Made by a program: the position numbers and the translations under genes. From the NCBI GenBank assembly GCA_023433065.1, contig JAEZET010000003.1, forward strand, positions 1 to 64,000: a stretch of 64,000 nucleotides of DNA. Direction: 5' to 3'. The notes under the pieces are model-generated. The model saw only the letters and a list, made by a program, of their open reading frames with translations. It was not told the origin of the DNA and searched no databases. The DNA is from Cyanobacteria bacterium OH_CBrB_359. GTDB lineage: Bacteria > Cyanobacteriota > Vampirovibrionia > Gastranaerophilales > Gastranaerophilaceae. Shown here in pieces: positions 34,703 to 42,182 of this stretch; position 1 is the first letter of the stretch, and each line of letters opens with the position of its first letter.

Positions 34703-35917
34703 ATGATAAATGTCGATGCGACTAGAATATCTTTCAAAGGTAAGATTATTGATTCACATACACATGTGGGGCATTGGGATAAGCCAAATAATTTGCCTTA
34801 TACATTAGCGGATGTATTTCAGGTTACCAACACAGCAAAAAGTAATGGTGATAATGTTGAAAAGATAATAGTGTCTACGTTGGAATGTATAAAAACAACC
34901 CCGGACGGAAATCCGTTAATGAATGAAATTAAAGGCAATTTAAGACTTTTAGAAGAGTGCGCTAATTATCCTAAGGCTTTTCCTATTGCTGTTTGTCAGC
35001 CCAAAACAGGTTCTGTTAAAAATATTATAAATCTATTTAAAAACCATCCGGGTAAGTTTATTGGCTTAAAATTTCATCCTGATAATCATAAATTAATTGC
35101 ATCAGATGATAAATATAAACCATACCTAAAATTTGCTCAAGAACATAATTTACCTTGCGTTTTTCATTGCGGTATCAATTTATCCCCGGGGTTCGAAGAT
35201 TTCGTTGAACAATCTAAAAGATATTCAAATCCTGAAGAAATCTATAAGATTGCCAGAAACTTTCCTAATGTACCTGTAATTATGGCACATATGGGAGCGG
35301 GCGGTTCAAAGGTTCATGAGAAGACTGTTAATACTTTGCTAAATGCTATTGAAAATGGAGATGCCAATTTATATGCCGATATCTCTTGGGTGAATATTAA
35401 CACTTTTGACGGAAATAAAAATGATATTATTTATGCAATAAAAAGGTTAAAAAATACCTCTAAAGGAGACCATATCGAAAGGCTTTTATTTGGTTCTGAT
35501 GCTCCAATTGCTGAATATTCCAGAGATTTTAACACTTATCCAAAGTTTATCAGAGAAGTTAAAAATGCAATTAAAAATGATTCAGAATTGGCCTCTGAAG
35601 CTGATGATATAATTGATAAGATTTTTTATAAAAATGCAAATAAGTTGTTTTTTAAGAATAAAAACTTAAAAAGACAAAAGAATACAACAAAGACGATTAT
35701 AGAAGCTAAAGACAGCTTGAAACATTCGAAGGTAAGTAATATTTTACCTTTTATATTAGCTGGGGTAGGAATATTGTCTTTTATTCTTTTCTTAATAAAT
35801 AAATCACCTAAAAATCTAAATCCTGTGGTGATAACTAAAAACAATGCATCTATTCCACTTTATTATTCTTATAGAAATAAACCTTATGTATTTGAAAAAT
35901 TCAATAAAATCCCATGA
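34703..35917 (+). CDS. Amidohydrolase (TIM-barrel metal hydrolase) with a C-terminal membrane anchor
   Basis: The catalytic part (residues about 13-310) shows amidohydrolase-2 motifs: D17-S-H19-T-H21 (metal ligands), GLKFHP, CVFHCGIN, VIMAHMGAGG and LLFGSDAP (active-site Asp). The product is unknown; relatives act as hydrolases or decarboxylases. The N-terminus carries RISFKGK (8-14), the FxG motif shared with other proteins here, in place of a signal peptide. A basic linker is followed by one membrane helix (ILPFILAGVGILSFILFLI, about 346-365) and a 37-residue tail. This is odd for a normally soluble family and suggests an enzyme held on the inner membrane. AGAAG precedes ATG. Confidence 0.78.
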   Translation: MINVDATRISFKGKIIDSHTHVGHWDKPNNLPYTLADVFQVTNTAKSNGDNVEKIIVSTLECIKTTPDGNPLMNEIKGNLRLLEECANYPKAFPIAVCQPKTGSVKNIINLFKNHPGKFIGLKFHPDNHKLIASDDKYKPYLKFAQEHNLPCVFHCGINLSPGFEDFVEQSKRYSNPEEIYKIARNFPNVPVIMAHMGAGGSKVHEKTVNTLLNAIENGDANLYADISWVNINTFDGNKNDIIYAIKRLKNTSKGDHIERLLFGSDAPIAEYSRDFNTYPKFIREVKNAIKNDSELASEADDIIDKIFYKNANKLFFKNKNLKRQKNTTKTIIEAKDSLKHSKVSNILPFILAGVGILSFILFLINKSPKNLNPVVITKNNASIPLYYSYRNKPYVFEKFNKIP

Positions 35918-35954
35918 AAATCATAAATAGATATTTCGTTAAATAGAATATTAT

Positions 35955-37406
35955 TTATTTGATTTCTCCACCAATACGAATATTTTTAGGAAGTTTTATT
36001 GAATTTCTCACAAATGCATCCCCTTTAATTTCTTTTAGATTTCCGAAATTTTTGATCTTTGAATGTTCAAAGAATGCATCACCACTAATAATTTCCAATT
36101 CTGATAAATCAATTACATTTGAATTTGAAAAATCAGCTGCTCCTCCAATATATTTCAAACCGTCAAGACTTGTAATTTTAGAATTAGAAAAAACCGCACC
36201 ACCTTTTATGCACTTCAATTTTCCAAGACTACTAAGTCCATTTAAGTTAGCAAATCCACCAATTTCAGTAATATTGCCCAATGTTTCCAATGATGAATTT
36301 GTAAAAATTGCCTTACCTGAAATTTTTTCTATATTACTCATCATTTCTTTTTCATCAATTTCCAAATCCCTGAAAGTAACATTATTAGATGGTTGATGAT
36401 ATTCTGAAATTTCCATTTTACCATTTGATAATTGAGTTGTTTTAATATTAAAATAATTTAAAATCGAATTATAGTCTTTTGAATCAATTAAGTGCTGAAT
36501 ATCTTTTTTGTATTGTTGTTGTTCCAAAAATACTTTCTTTGCTTTCTTTATGTAAGAATCTGCCCCTTTGAGGTTTTCTCGTTTTACAATATCTTCAACT
36601 TGGGGAATATATTTTGGTGGGATTTTTGAATCATTTTTTCTTCCCTGTATTTCCTCTATAGAATCGCCATTCATCCTTATGCAGATTTGAGGTTTATATT
36701 TATCAGTATAAATATATAAATCACCACCAATGAGATAATTTTCGGTTTTTTCATTTTTAGTACACCAAGTCCGAGCACTAAATACTTTTAATTTGTCTAA
36801 ATTGAATATGAAATTATCACTATCATGTTCTAGTGAAGGGAATTTAGTCCAACCTTGTTTTGGTAAATCATAATATTTACGGAGGTTATTGTTATAAATT
36901 TTTGAAAAATCAAACAATAATTTTGGTTCATTTTTTAATTTTTTTTCAAGTTCGTCTACGGTCATATCAAGAACGTTTGAATTATATATGTAAGGGAGAT
37001 TGTCAGAATTTGCTTTTAAGCCTTTAGTAATTGATGAATAGATAATCAAAGCTAAAGAAGGGTTTTGACGATATTTATCAGCTGACAAAGCTTTTTTCCA
37101 CCCATACAAAATTTCTTCTCTGTTATATAAAGTTTTTTCATCTCGACCCAAAAAATTTTCCTTAAACAAGTTTCTAAGTTCGTTAGATGCCCACTTTTTC
37201 ATATCATTAGGGGATTTGAATTTTTCTAAAGGGGCTTTAAAGATATTTGCACAAACCAAATCAAAACCTTCGAGCCCATTCTTTTTAACTGCACCAAATG
37301 ATACTGTATCGAAGGATAATGTGTTAATTTTAAATGGCGGACTTTTATACTTTTGATTATTTATAGAGTTTAAATGAGTATAAGAATTGATTAAGTGTAT
37401 CATCAT
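35955..37406 (-). CDS. Unknown protein with a WCT motif and C-terminal ~20-residue solenoid repeats
   Basis: No named family recognised. The 483 residues have a leader of about 45 with VSFGAVKK (35-42, the FxG motif), a helical region, then a beta-rich core containing RTWCTKNEKTENYLIGGDLYIY and IRMNGDSIEEIQGRKND. The C-terminal 130 residues hold about six repeats of the type I-x-G-x-A-x-F-x-N-S-x-I-x-x-L-x-x-L-x-x, likely a leucine-rich or beta-solenoid stack. From memory, the WCT core plus such repeats resembles uncharacterised phage and gut-bacterial proteins. Two GAGG sites precede the tandem ATGs. Confidence 0.65.
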   Translation of the reverse strand: MMIHLINSYTHLNSINNQKYKSPPFKINTLSFDTVSFGAVKKNGLEGFDLVCANIFKAPLEKFKSPNDMKKWASNELRNLFKENFLGRDEKTLYNREEILYGWKKALSADKYRQNPSLALIIYSSITKGLKANSDNLPYIYNSNVLDMTVDELEKKLKNEPKLLFDFSKIYNNNLRKYYDLPKQGWTKFPSLEHDSDNFIFNLDKLKVFSARTWCTKNEKTENYLIGGDLYIYTDKYKPQICIRMNGDSIEEIQGRKNDSKIPPKYIPQVEDIVKRENLKGADSYIKKAKKVFLEQQQYKKDIQHLIDSKDYNSILNYFNIKTTQLSNGKMEISEYHQPSNNVTFRDLEIDEKEMMSNIEKISGKAIFTNSSLETLGNITEIGGFANLNGLSSLGKLKCIKGGAVFSNSKITSLDGLKYIGGAADFSNSNVIDLSELEIISGDAFFEHSKIKNFGNLKEIKGDAFVRNSIKLPKNIRIGGEIK

Positions 37407-37479
37407 ACCTCAATCAAAACACCTCAAAAAAATAAAATGTTAAAAAGATTATAAATTGTAAAATTAGTTTAATAATTCT

Positions 37480-37505
37480 AAATCTTGTCCAATAACAAGA
37501 TTTAA
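37480..37505. repeat. Perfect 10-bp inverted repeat
   Basis: TAAATCTTGT and ACAAGATTTA flank a 6-nt loop. It sits between the minus-strand genes at 37406 and 37600, upstream of the former. No T-run follows on either strand, so it may be an operator or a processing hairpin rather than a terminator. Confidence 0.5.
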
Positions 37506-37599
37506 ATCTGGTAAAAACGTTTAAGAGAAAAGCACCATAAATGTGTTTTTAAAGCTTGTTTTGGGATATTTAACAAATCATATGTTATAATTTAATGCT

Positions 37600-39555
37600 C
37601 TAATATTCCCTATCCGAAAACATTTTCGCAATAATTTCTTGATATTCATTAAAAATATTATTTCTTTTGGTTTTTCCCGTTTTGCTTAAGAGTTTGTTTT
37701 CTTGATTGAAAGATTCTTTTAAAATTTCGATTTTTTTAATTTTTTCAAATGGTTTCAAATTAGGTTTATTTTTTATATAAGAGTCTATTTCCGATTTTAT
37801 AAGTTCACGCAAATCCGGATTTTTTATAGATAAATTTGTACCTTTTTTTAGTTCATTCAAAACCAATCCGCATTTTTGCAAAGCTTCCTGAGTTGGAACA
37901 ACTAAGGCTCCTATGCTGTTTTTATCTTGACCAACAAGTACAATTTGCTCTATAAATTCACTTCCCAAACAGGCTTCCTCAATAGGAACCGGCTCAACAT
38001 TTTCTCCGTTAGATAAAACTATTGTCTCTTTTAATCTGCCGACTAAAACCAAATGATTATCTGAAGTTAACCAGCCTAAATCACCAGTGTTAAACCACCC
38101 CTCAGCGTCAATAACTTTTTTAGTTGCCTCTATGTCTTTATAGTAACCTTTCATAACTTGAGGCCCTCTAACAAATACTAATCCTTGTTGGAAAATCCCC
38201 AACTCTGTATGTGTTGAAGGATCAACAATTTTTATTTCAGTACCTTGAATAGGTTTCCCTACAGAAGATAGATAATTTTTGTCATTAGCGTGTCTTAATG
38301 TCAGATCAGGCGACGTTTCTGTTAGTCCATAACCAGTTCTTATATTTACGCCAATAGCATCATAAAAAAGCTCATCCCTAAGTGATAGCGAACCTCCACC
38401 AGAAAAAGAAGCTCTAAAATTTAATCCGACTGCATTTTTTAAGCTTTTATAAATCGTATTAGTAAAGTAAACATGCATAGGCTTTATTAAACTTCTTGCA
38501 ATTGTATGATATAACTTTGAAAGTTTTTTATAACTTGTTTGCTTGTTCGTAATTCTTTGTTCGCTGTACATTTTATGAATTTTGTACTTTATACTAATTT
38601 TTATCGCAAAATCAAAAAGGTAATAACTTAATTTTGATTTTTGTTTAAATTTTTGATATATCCCCAATCTAAGTGCTTCCCAAATGCGAGGTACAGACAT
38701 AAAAAGGTCAATGTCATATTTTTTTAAATCTTTTTTTAAATTAGTCAACGTTGTAAAATGCAGGTAACAACCGGTAGCAAAGAAAAGTGCCTGGGTTGTG
38801 CTTTCGTAAGAATGCCATATAGGTAAAATTTGCAGTGATTTTTCACCGCATTTAATTCCTAATCCGTTGGAAATAGTAGGAAATTGGGATAATAGATTTC
38901 GATGAGACAAAAGGACCCCCTTCGGAAATCCAGTTGTGCCAGATGTATATAGCATTTCAGCATTATCATCTACTGTTAGGTTTGGATTGACAAAATCGTG
39001 ATTTTTTCCCAGATTAATAAATTCTTCAAATGAATAAACAGGAATATTCAAGTTATGTTTGCAGTTTTCACTCTTGTCAAAAATAATAACTATAAATTTT
39101 ATATAGCTACTATCACGAAAATCGTCATGAAATTTGGTTAGCAATTTATAATCAGATAAAATAACAGCCTTACTCTCGCTGTGTTCTAAAATGTATTGCA
39201 ATTCACTTTTTTCAGTTTCTGCACCTCTCAATACAGAAACAGCACCAGCTTTCATAATACCTTGATTAAAAATAAAATGGTTACCATTGTTTTCGGAAAG
39301 GAATGTTACAAAATCGCCTTTTTGAATTCCCGAAACCTGCATAGAAGAAGCAATCAATTTGATATTATCCAAAACTTGATCATAAGTCATTGCAATCTGA
39401 TTATGCTCATCCTTAACCGCCGGTAAACACCTATAATTTTCCATTGTGTTTTCGATATATTCTGGCAGAGATGTTTTATCGGATAAAAATATATTTATAT
39501 TTTCTAATTCGTTATTTATCTCAGTATTAATGATTTTGTTTATTATCTTTATCAT
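37600..39555 (-). CDS. Long-chain acyl-CoA synthetase (AMP-forming)
   Basis: Adenylate-forming enzyme that activates fatty acids to acyl-CoA (or acyl-ACP). Visible motifs: P-loop-like LYTSGTTGFPKGVLLSHRNL (about 210-230), RTGYGLTETSP (about 415), GWFNTGDLGWL and VLVGRLKETIVLSNGENVEPVPIE. The 651 residues and these motifs match the FadD/AAE15 long-chain group. It may recycle free fatty acids, such as those released by the thioesterase at 3330, though the two genes are far apart. A 193-bp spacer separates it from the downstream minus-strand gene. Confidence 0.9.
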   Translation of the reverse strand: MIKIINKIINTEINNELENINIFLSDKTSLPEYIENTMENYRCLPAVKDEHNQIAMTYDQVLDNIKLIASSMQVSGIQKGDFVTFLSENNGNHFIFNQGIMKAGAVSVLRGAETEKSELQYILEHSESKAVILSDYKLLTKFHDDFRDSSYIKFIVIIFDKSENCKHNLNIPVYSFEEFINLGKNHDFVNPNLTVDDNAEMLYTSGTTGFPKGVLLSHRNLLSQFPTISNGLGIKCGEKSLQILPIWHSYESTTQALFFATGCYLHFTTLTNLKKDLKKYDIDLFMSVPRIWEALRLGIYQKFKQKSKLSYYLFDFAIKISIKYKIHKMYSEQRITNKQTSYKKLSKLYHTIARSLIKPMHVYFTNTIYKSLKNAVGLNFRASFSGGGSLSLRDELFYDAIGVNIRTGYGLTETSPDLTLRHANDKNYLSSVGKPIQGTEIKIVDPSTHTELGIFQQGLVFVRGPQVMKGYYKDIEATKKVIDAEGWFNTGDLGWLTSDNHLVLVGRLKETIVLSNGENVEPVPIEEACLGSEFIEQIVLVGQDKNSIGALVVPTQEALQKCGLVLNELKKGTNLSIKNPDLRELIKSEIDSYIKNKPNLKPFEKIKKIEILKESFNQENKLLSKTGKTKRNNIFNEYQEIIAKMFSDREY

Positions 39556-39904
39556 ACCGCTCCCATAAGGTATATTTTACCGTAAACTGTCAAATATTCC
39601 AAATATTAACGTTTCGTCAAAATTGTGAATCAAAAGTATGCTGTGCCCAAACTACAGACTAATTCTTTTTCATATTTTTGATATTGTATGAAAAAGTTTC
39701 AAGTATACATTTCTACAGCAAAAATGGGCTGTTTTCTGGTTGAGTGTTCATAGAGTGAGTACCGATAACCAGCTATGAGTTTTGCTGAGCCCTTAAGAGT
39801 CGTGGTTTTATTTGTGTTATTATTTTTTATAATCCAGTAGCAAAAAAATAAAATTAAGTTTTTTAATATTCTAAATATGTATTTAACAGAATTGAAATAT
39901 TCAG
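39556..39904. other. 349-bp intergenic region holding a strongly structured element
   Basis: It separates the acyl-CoA synthetase (minus) from the zeta-like kinase (plus). A 70-codon minus-strand frame crosses it, but has no ribosome site and overlaps the structured element, so I reject it. The central 76 bp (39717-39792) are annotated separately. Confidence 0.5.
39717..39792. ncRNA. Candidate structured RNA with two nested potential pseudoknots
   Basis: Four complementary pairs occur in 76 bp: CAGCAAAA 39717-39724 with 39780-39787 (8 bp); GGGCT 39726-39730 with 39788-39792 (5 bp); CTGGTT 39736-39741 with 39767-39772 (6 bp); TCATAG 39748-39753 with 39773-39778 (6 bp). Pairs one and two cross each other, as do pairs three and four, giving an H-type pseudoknot inside another crossing pair (or two alternative folds). 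I cannot assign it to a known riboswitch or ribozyme, nor decide the strand. It could be a leader of the kinase gene at 39905, a small RNA, or the end of a lost mobile element. Confidence 0.4.
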
Positions 39905-40882
39905 ATGGCATTAATAAAATTTTTTAAAAGTGATAATTTAAAACCAGTAATAAAATCTAAAATTGCTTGGCATAAAGTAAGTCATGCACCACATAAGTCG
40001 GATGTATTCTGTAAAACAATTAATTCTCAATTTAATACAATACCTGATCTACCAAAAATAAAAACTTTTCCTAAAGGACTTATTTCATATCTGTCCAGAA
40101 AAAAAATATTGAAAGATGAAACATTAATTAGATTAGTAGAGCATTTTCCAGAGAACATATCTGCAAAAGATTATGATTATTTCATTCAGCATAGAATAAA
40201 ACTCACTAAATATGATGATGATTATATCTTAAATATGAGAAAATCGCTTAGAAATAATAATGTATTGCCATCTGACGAGAGTTATACAGAGCTAACTAGA
40301 GAGGCACATCAAATTGAATTAGAAAAACTCTCAAATGTCCCTTCTGATAGAAAAATGGTGATTGTAACAGGGCTTGCCGGCTCAGGAAAATCAACTTATA
40401 TAAAACAAAACGGCTTGGATAAAGATTATTATATAGCAGATGTGGATATTATAAAAAGATTACTAAATGGAGATGAAACGGATCAGGCTAATTTGAATTT
40501 TCATAATTTGTCTCAGCACATACTTCAAAAAGGTCTTATTCCGGAAATATTTAATAAAGGCAAGAATATTGTATTGCCAACCACTGGGATGATGGAATAT
40601 ATTGACAGACTTGCTGTTGCTGCCAAAAATAATGGTTATAATGTATCAATAGTGCATATTAACACAGAACTTCATAGTTGTGTTGAAAGGGCTCTGCTCA
40701 GAAACAAAACATTAGACAAATTTACTGATCCTCTTTTTATTTATAAAAGGACAAAAGCGAATAAAAATCTAATTGCTCAATTAAAAAAATCAGATTTGGT
40801 TGATTCATTATCAATTTATGAAAATAATGCAGAAGGTTTGAGAATTATTTATAACAACAAAAAACCAGTCAATATTTTATAA
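39905..40882 (+). CDS. Zeta-toxin-like P-loop kinase with a long N-terminal extension
   Basis: Residues about 145-325 form a zeta-toxin/AAA-like kinase. The Walker A is G156-L-A-G-S-G-K-S-T164, followed by YYIADVDIIKRLL (the D-x-D/R substrate region), NIVLPTTGMMEYI (second Walker-like strand) and YNVSIVHINTELHSCVERALLRN (Arg-rich lid). Zeta toxins phosphorylate UDP-N-acetylglucosamine, but many relatives have other targets. The first 140 residues match nothing I know. No epsilon-like antitoxin lies next to it. It may be a solitary toxin, a phage-defence kinase, or a metabolic kinase. No good ribosome site precedes the ATG. Confidence 0.7.
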   Translation: MALIKFFKSDNLKPVIKSKIAWHKVSHAPHKSDVFCKTINSQFNTIPDLPKIKTFPKGLISYLSRKKILKDETLIRLVEHFPENISAKDYDYFIQHRIKLTKYDDDYILNMRKSLRNNNVLPSDESYTELTREAHQIELEKLSNVPSDRKMVIVTGLAGSGKSTYIKQNGLDKDYYIADVDIIKRLLNGDETDQANLNFHNLSQHILQKGLIPEIFNKGKNIVLPTTGMMEYIDRLAVAAKNNGYNVSIVHINTELHSCVERALLRNKTLDKFTDPLFIYKRTKANKNLIAQLKKSDLVDSLSIYENNAEGLRIIYNNKKPVNIL

Positions 40883-40909
40883 GAAGAATTACAAACTGCT
40901 ATTAAATAG

Positions 40910-41262
40910 TATAAGAATCAATATTCCCTTGCATTGAATCTTCCATATAAATATGTGGTGAAAAGGGCATTTGCACACGCCGGAGCTGCAATAGGTGCTG
41001 CAACTACTGCTCCAATTGTTTTAGTATCTGCGATTTTAATAAAGTTGGATTCTTCGGTCCAGCAATATTCAGGCAGGTTAGAATTGGTAAGGATTTTAAG
41101 CCGTTTAATATATATAAACTTCGTACAAAAATTAATAATGCTCAACTAATAAAAAATACTTTTGCGCGTGGGAGTGACCCTAACGTAACACAAATAGGTC
41201 GTACCTTAAGGAAAACCGGTATAGATGAGCCCCCTCAATTTTGGAATGTGCTAAAAGGATTG
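40910..41262 (+). pseudogene. Frameshifted, truncated bacterial sugar transferase (WcaJ/PglC-like)
   Basis: The frame from 40910 reads a membrane hairpin region ending in LVSAILIKLDS. After a one-base loss near 41055 the next frame continues GPAIFRQVRIGKDFKPFNIYKLRT, then DPNVTQIGRTLRKTGIDEPPQFWNVLKG. These are the consecutive signatures of undecaprenyl-phosphate sugar-1-phosphate transferases (PF02397). There is no start codon with a ribosome site, and everything after NVLKG (normally DMSLVGPRP and the C-terminus) is absent. The remnant ends about 25 bp before the tRNA-Pro terminator. It is probably a decayed surface-glycan gene. Confidence 0.8.
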
Positions 41263-41284
41263 CACACCGAAACAAAAATAAAAG

Positions 41285-41316
41285 CAAAAAGGGGCTATTT
41301 TCTAGCTCCCTTTTTA
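41285..41316 (-). terminator. Terminator of tRNA-Pro
   Basis: AAAAAGGG and CCCTTTTT plus GCTA/TAGC pair as a 12-bp stem with one bulged base. On the minus strand it ends in CCCCTTTTTGCTTTT. Confidence 0.8.
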
Positions 41317-41321
41317 GATGG

Positions 41322-41395
41322 TCGGGATGACACGATTCGAACGTGCGACCCCCTCGTCCCAAGCGAGGTGCGCTACCAAACTGCGCTACATCCCG
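41322..41395 (-). tRNA. tRNA-Pro (TGG)
   Basis: A 74-nt cloverleaf with acceptor CGGGATG/CATCCCG, D-arm AGCGCAGTTTGGTAGCGC, anticodon loop CTTGGGA (anticodon TGG) and T-arm CACGTTCGAATCGTG. No encoded CCA. Open frames across it are spurious. Confidence 0.96.
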
Positions 41396-41407
41396 GTCGT
41401 ATTTACA

Positions 41408-41436
41408 AGTTTAGCAACAACATTTTTTACAGTCAA
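41408..41436 (-). promoter_or_regulatory. Promoter of tRNA-Pro
   Basis: Minus-strand TTGACT, 17 nt, TAAACT, ending 12 nt before the tRNA. It has the same -10 element and spacing as the tRNA-Gly promoter. Confidence 0.65.
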
Positions 41437-41468
41437 GAAAATTATTGCTTTCAAAAATAAATCCTATT

Positions 41469-41477
41469 TGATATAAT
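41469..41477 (+). promoter_or_regulatory. Extended -10 promoter for the metal-hydrolase operon
   Basis: TGATATAAT is a perfect extended -10 box, 25 nt before ATG 41503. No good -35 is seen, which is usual for extended -10 promoters. Confidence 0.45.
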
Positions 41478-41502
41478 TTATTTGAACAAAGGGGGGATAT
41501 CT

Positions 41503-42180
41503 ATGAATGAATTAAGATATTTAGGGCATAGTGCTTTTTTTATAAAAAATGGTGAATATGGCATATTAATTGACCCGTTTATTTCCCAAAACCCTTCTGT
41601 TAAATTTGATGTAAGAGATACCCAGATTACTCATATATTTTTAACACATGGGCATGGCGATCATTTGGGTGACGCATTGGCGCTTGCTCAGACAACAGGT
41701 GCTGTTATAGTTGCAGTCTTTGAGCTAGCAAATTATTGTCAGGCCAGAGGAGTAAATACAATTCCTGTTGCTTTAGGGGGAGAAATTAAGTTTGAGTGGG
41801 GAAGCAGTTGGTTTTTACCTGCATTTCATAGTAGTTCTACTCCTGATGGGCATTATGCAGGTTGTGCGGCAAGCATATTGTTCGATATTGGTGGAGTTAG
41901 AATATTTCATGCCGGAGATACGGCCATGAATACCGAAATGAAACTTATAGGTGATTTCTATAAGCCATACTATGCTTTATTACCTATTGGTGGTCATTTT
42001 ACAATGGGAATCCCCGAAGCTTTGTATGCTGCCAAGATGCTTAATGCGAAGGAAATCATTCCAATGCACTATAATACGTTTGATGTTATAAAAGCTGATG
42101 TTATTAGCTTTGTAACTGCGCTTGAAGAGCAAGGGCAAAAAGGTATAATTTTAAAAGCTAATGAGTCTATTGATATATAA
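41503..42180 (+). CDS. UPF0173 metal-dependent hydrolase (metallo-beta-lactamase fold)
   Basis: The 225-residue product carries the family zinc motif THGHGDHLGDAL (H-x-H-x-D-H, about 49-60) and HAGDTAMNTEMKLIG further on. This matches the UPF0173/YtkL group related to UlaG-type lactonases. The substrate is unknown. ATG 41503 is chosen because GGGGGG lies 6 nt upstream, which excludes TTG 41482. It is the first gene of a tight cluster of four. Confidence 0.9.
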   Translation: MNELRYLGHSAFFIKNGEYGILIDPFISQNPSVKFDVRDTQITHIFLTHGHGDHLGDALALAQTTGAVIVAVFELANYCQARGVNTIPVALGGEIKFEWGSSWFLPAFHSSSTPDGHYAGCAASILFDIGGVRIFHAGDTAMNTEMKLIGDFYKPYYALLPIGGHFTMGIPEALYAAKMLNAKEIIPMHYNTFDVIKADVISFVTALEEQGQKGIILKANESIDI

Positions 42181-42182
42181 AA

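Noticed and set aside
3330..39555. A fatty-acid operon joining the thioesterase and the acyl-CoA synthetase
   Set aside because: The two genes are 34 kb apart with unrelated neighbours; only a metabolic connection can be suggested.
39699..39911. 70-codon minus-strand open frame
   Set aside because: No ribosome site, unusual composition, and it lies across the paired segments of the structured element.
40934..41149. 71-codon frame as a small intact gene
   Set aside because: Its first 40 codons continue a sugar transferase whose rest is in another frame; it is better explained as a pseudogene fragment.
41180..41460. Open frames on both strands around 41.2-41.46 kb
   Set aside because: They cross the tRNA-Pro gene, its terminator and its promoter, and the pseudogene remnant.
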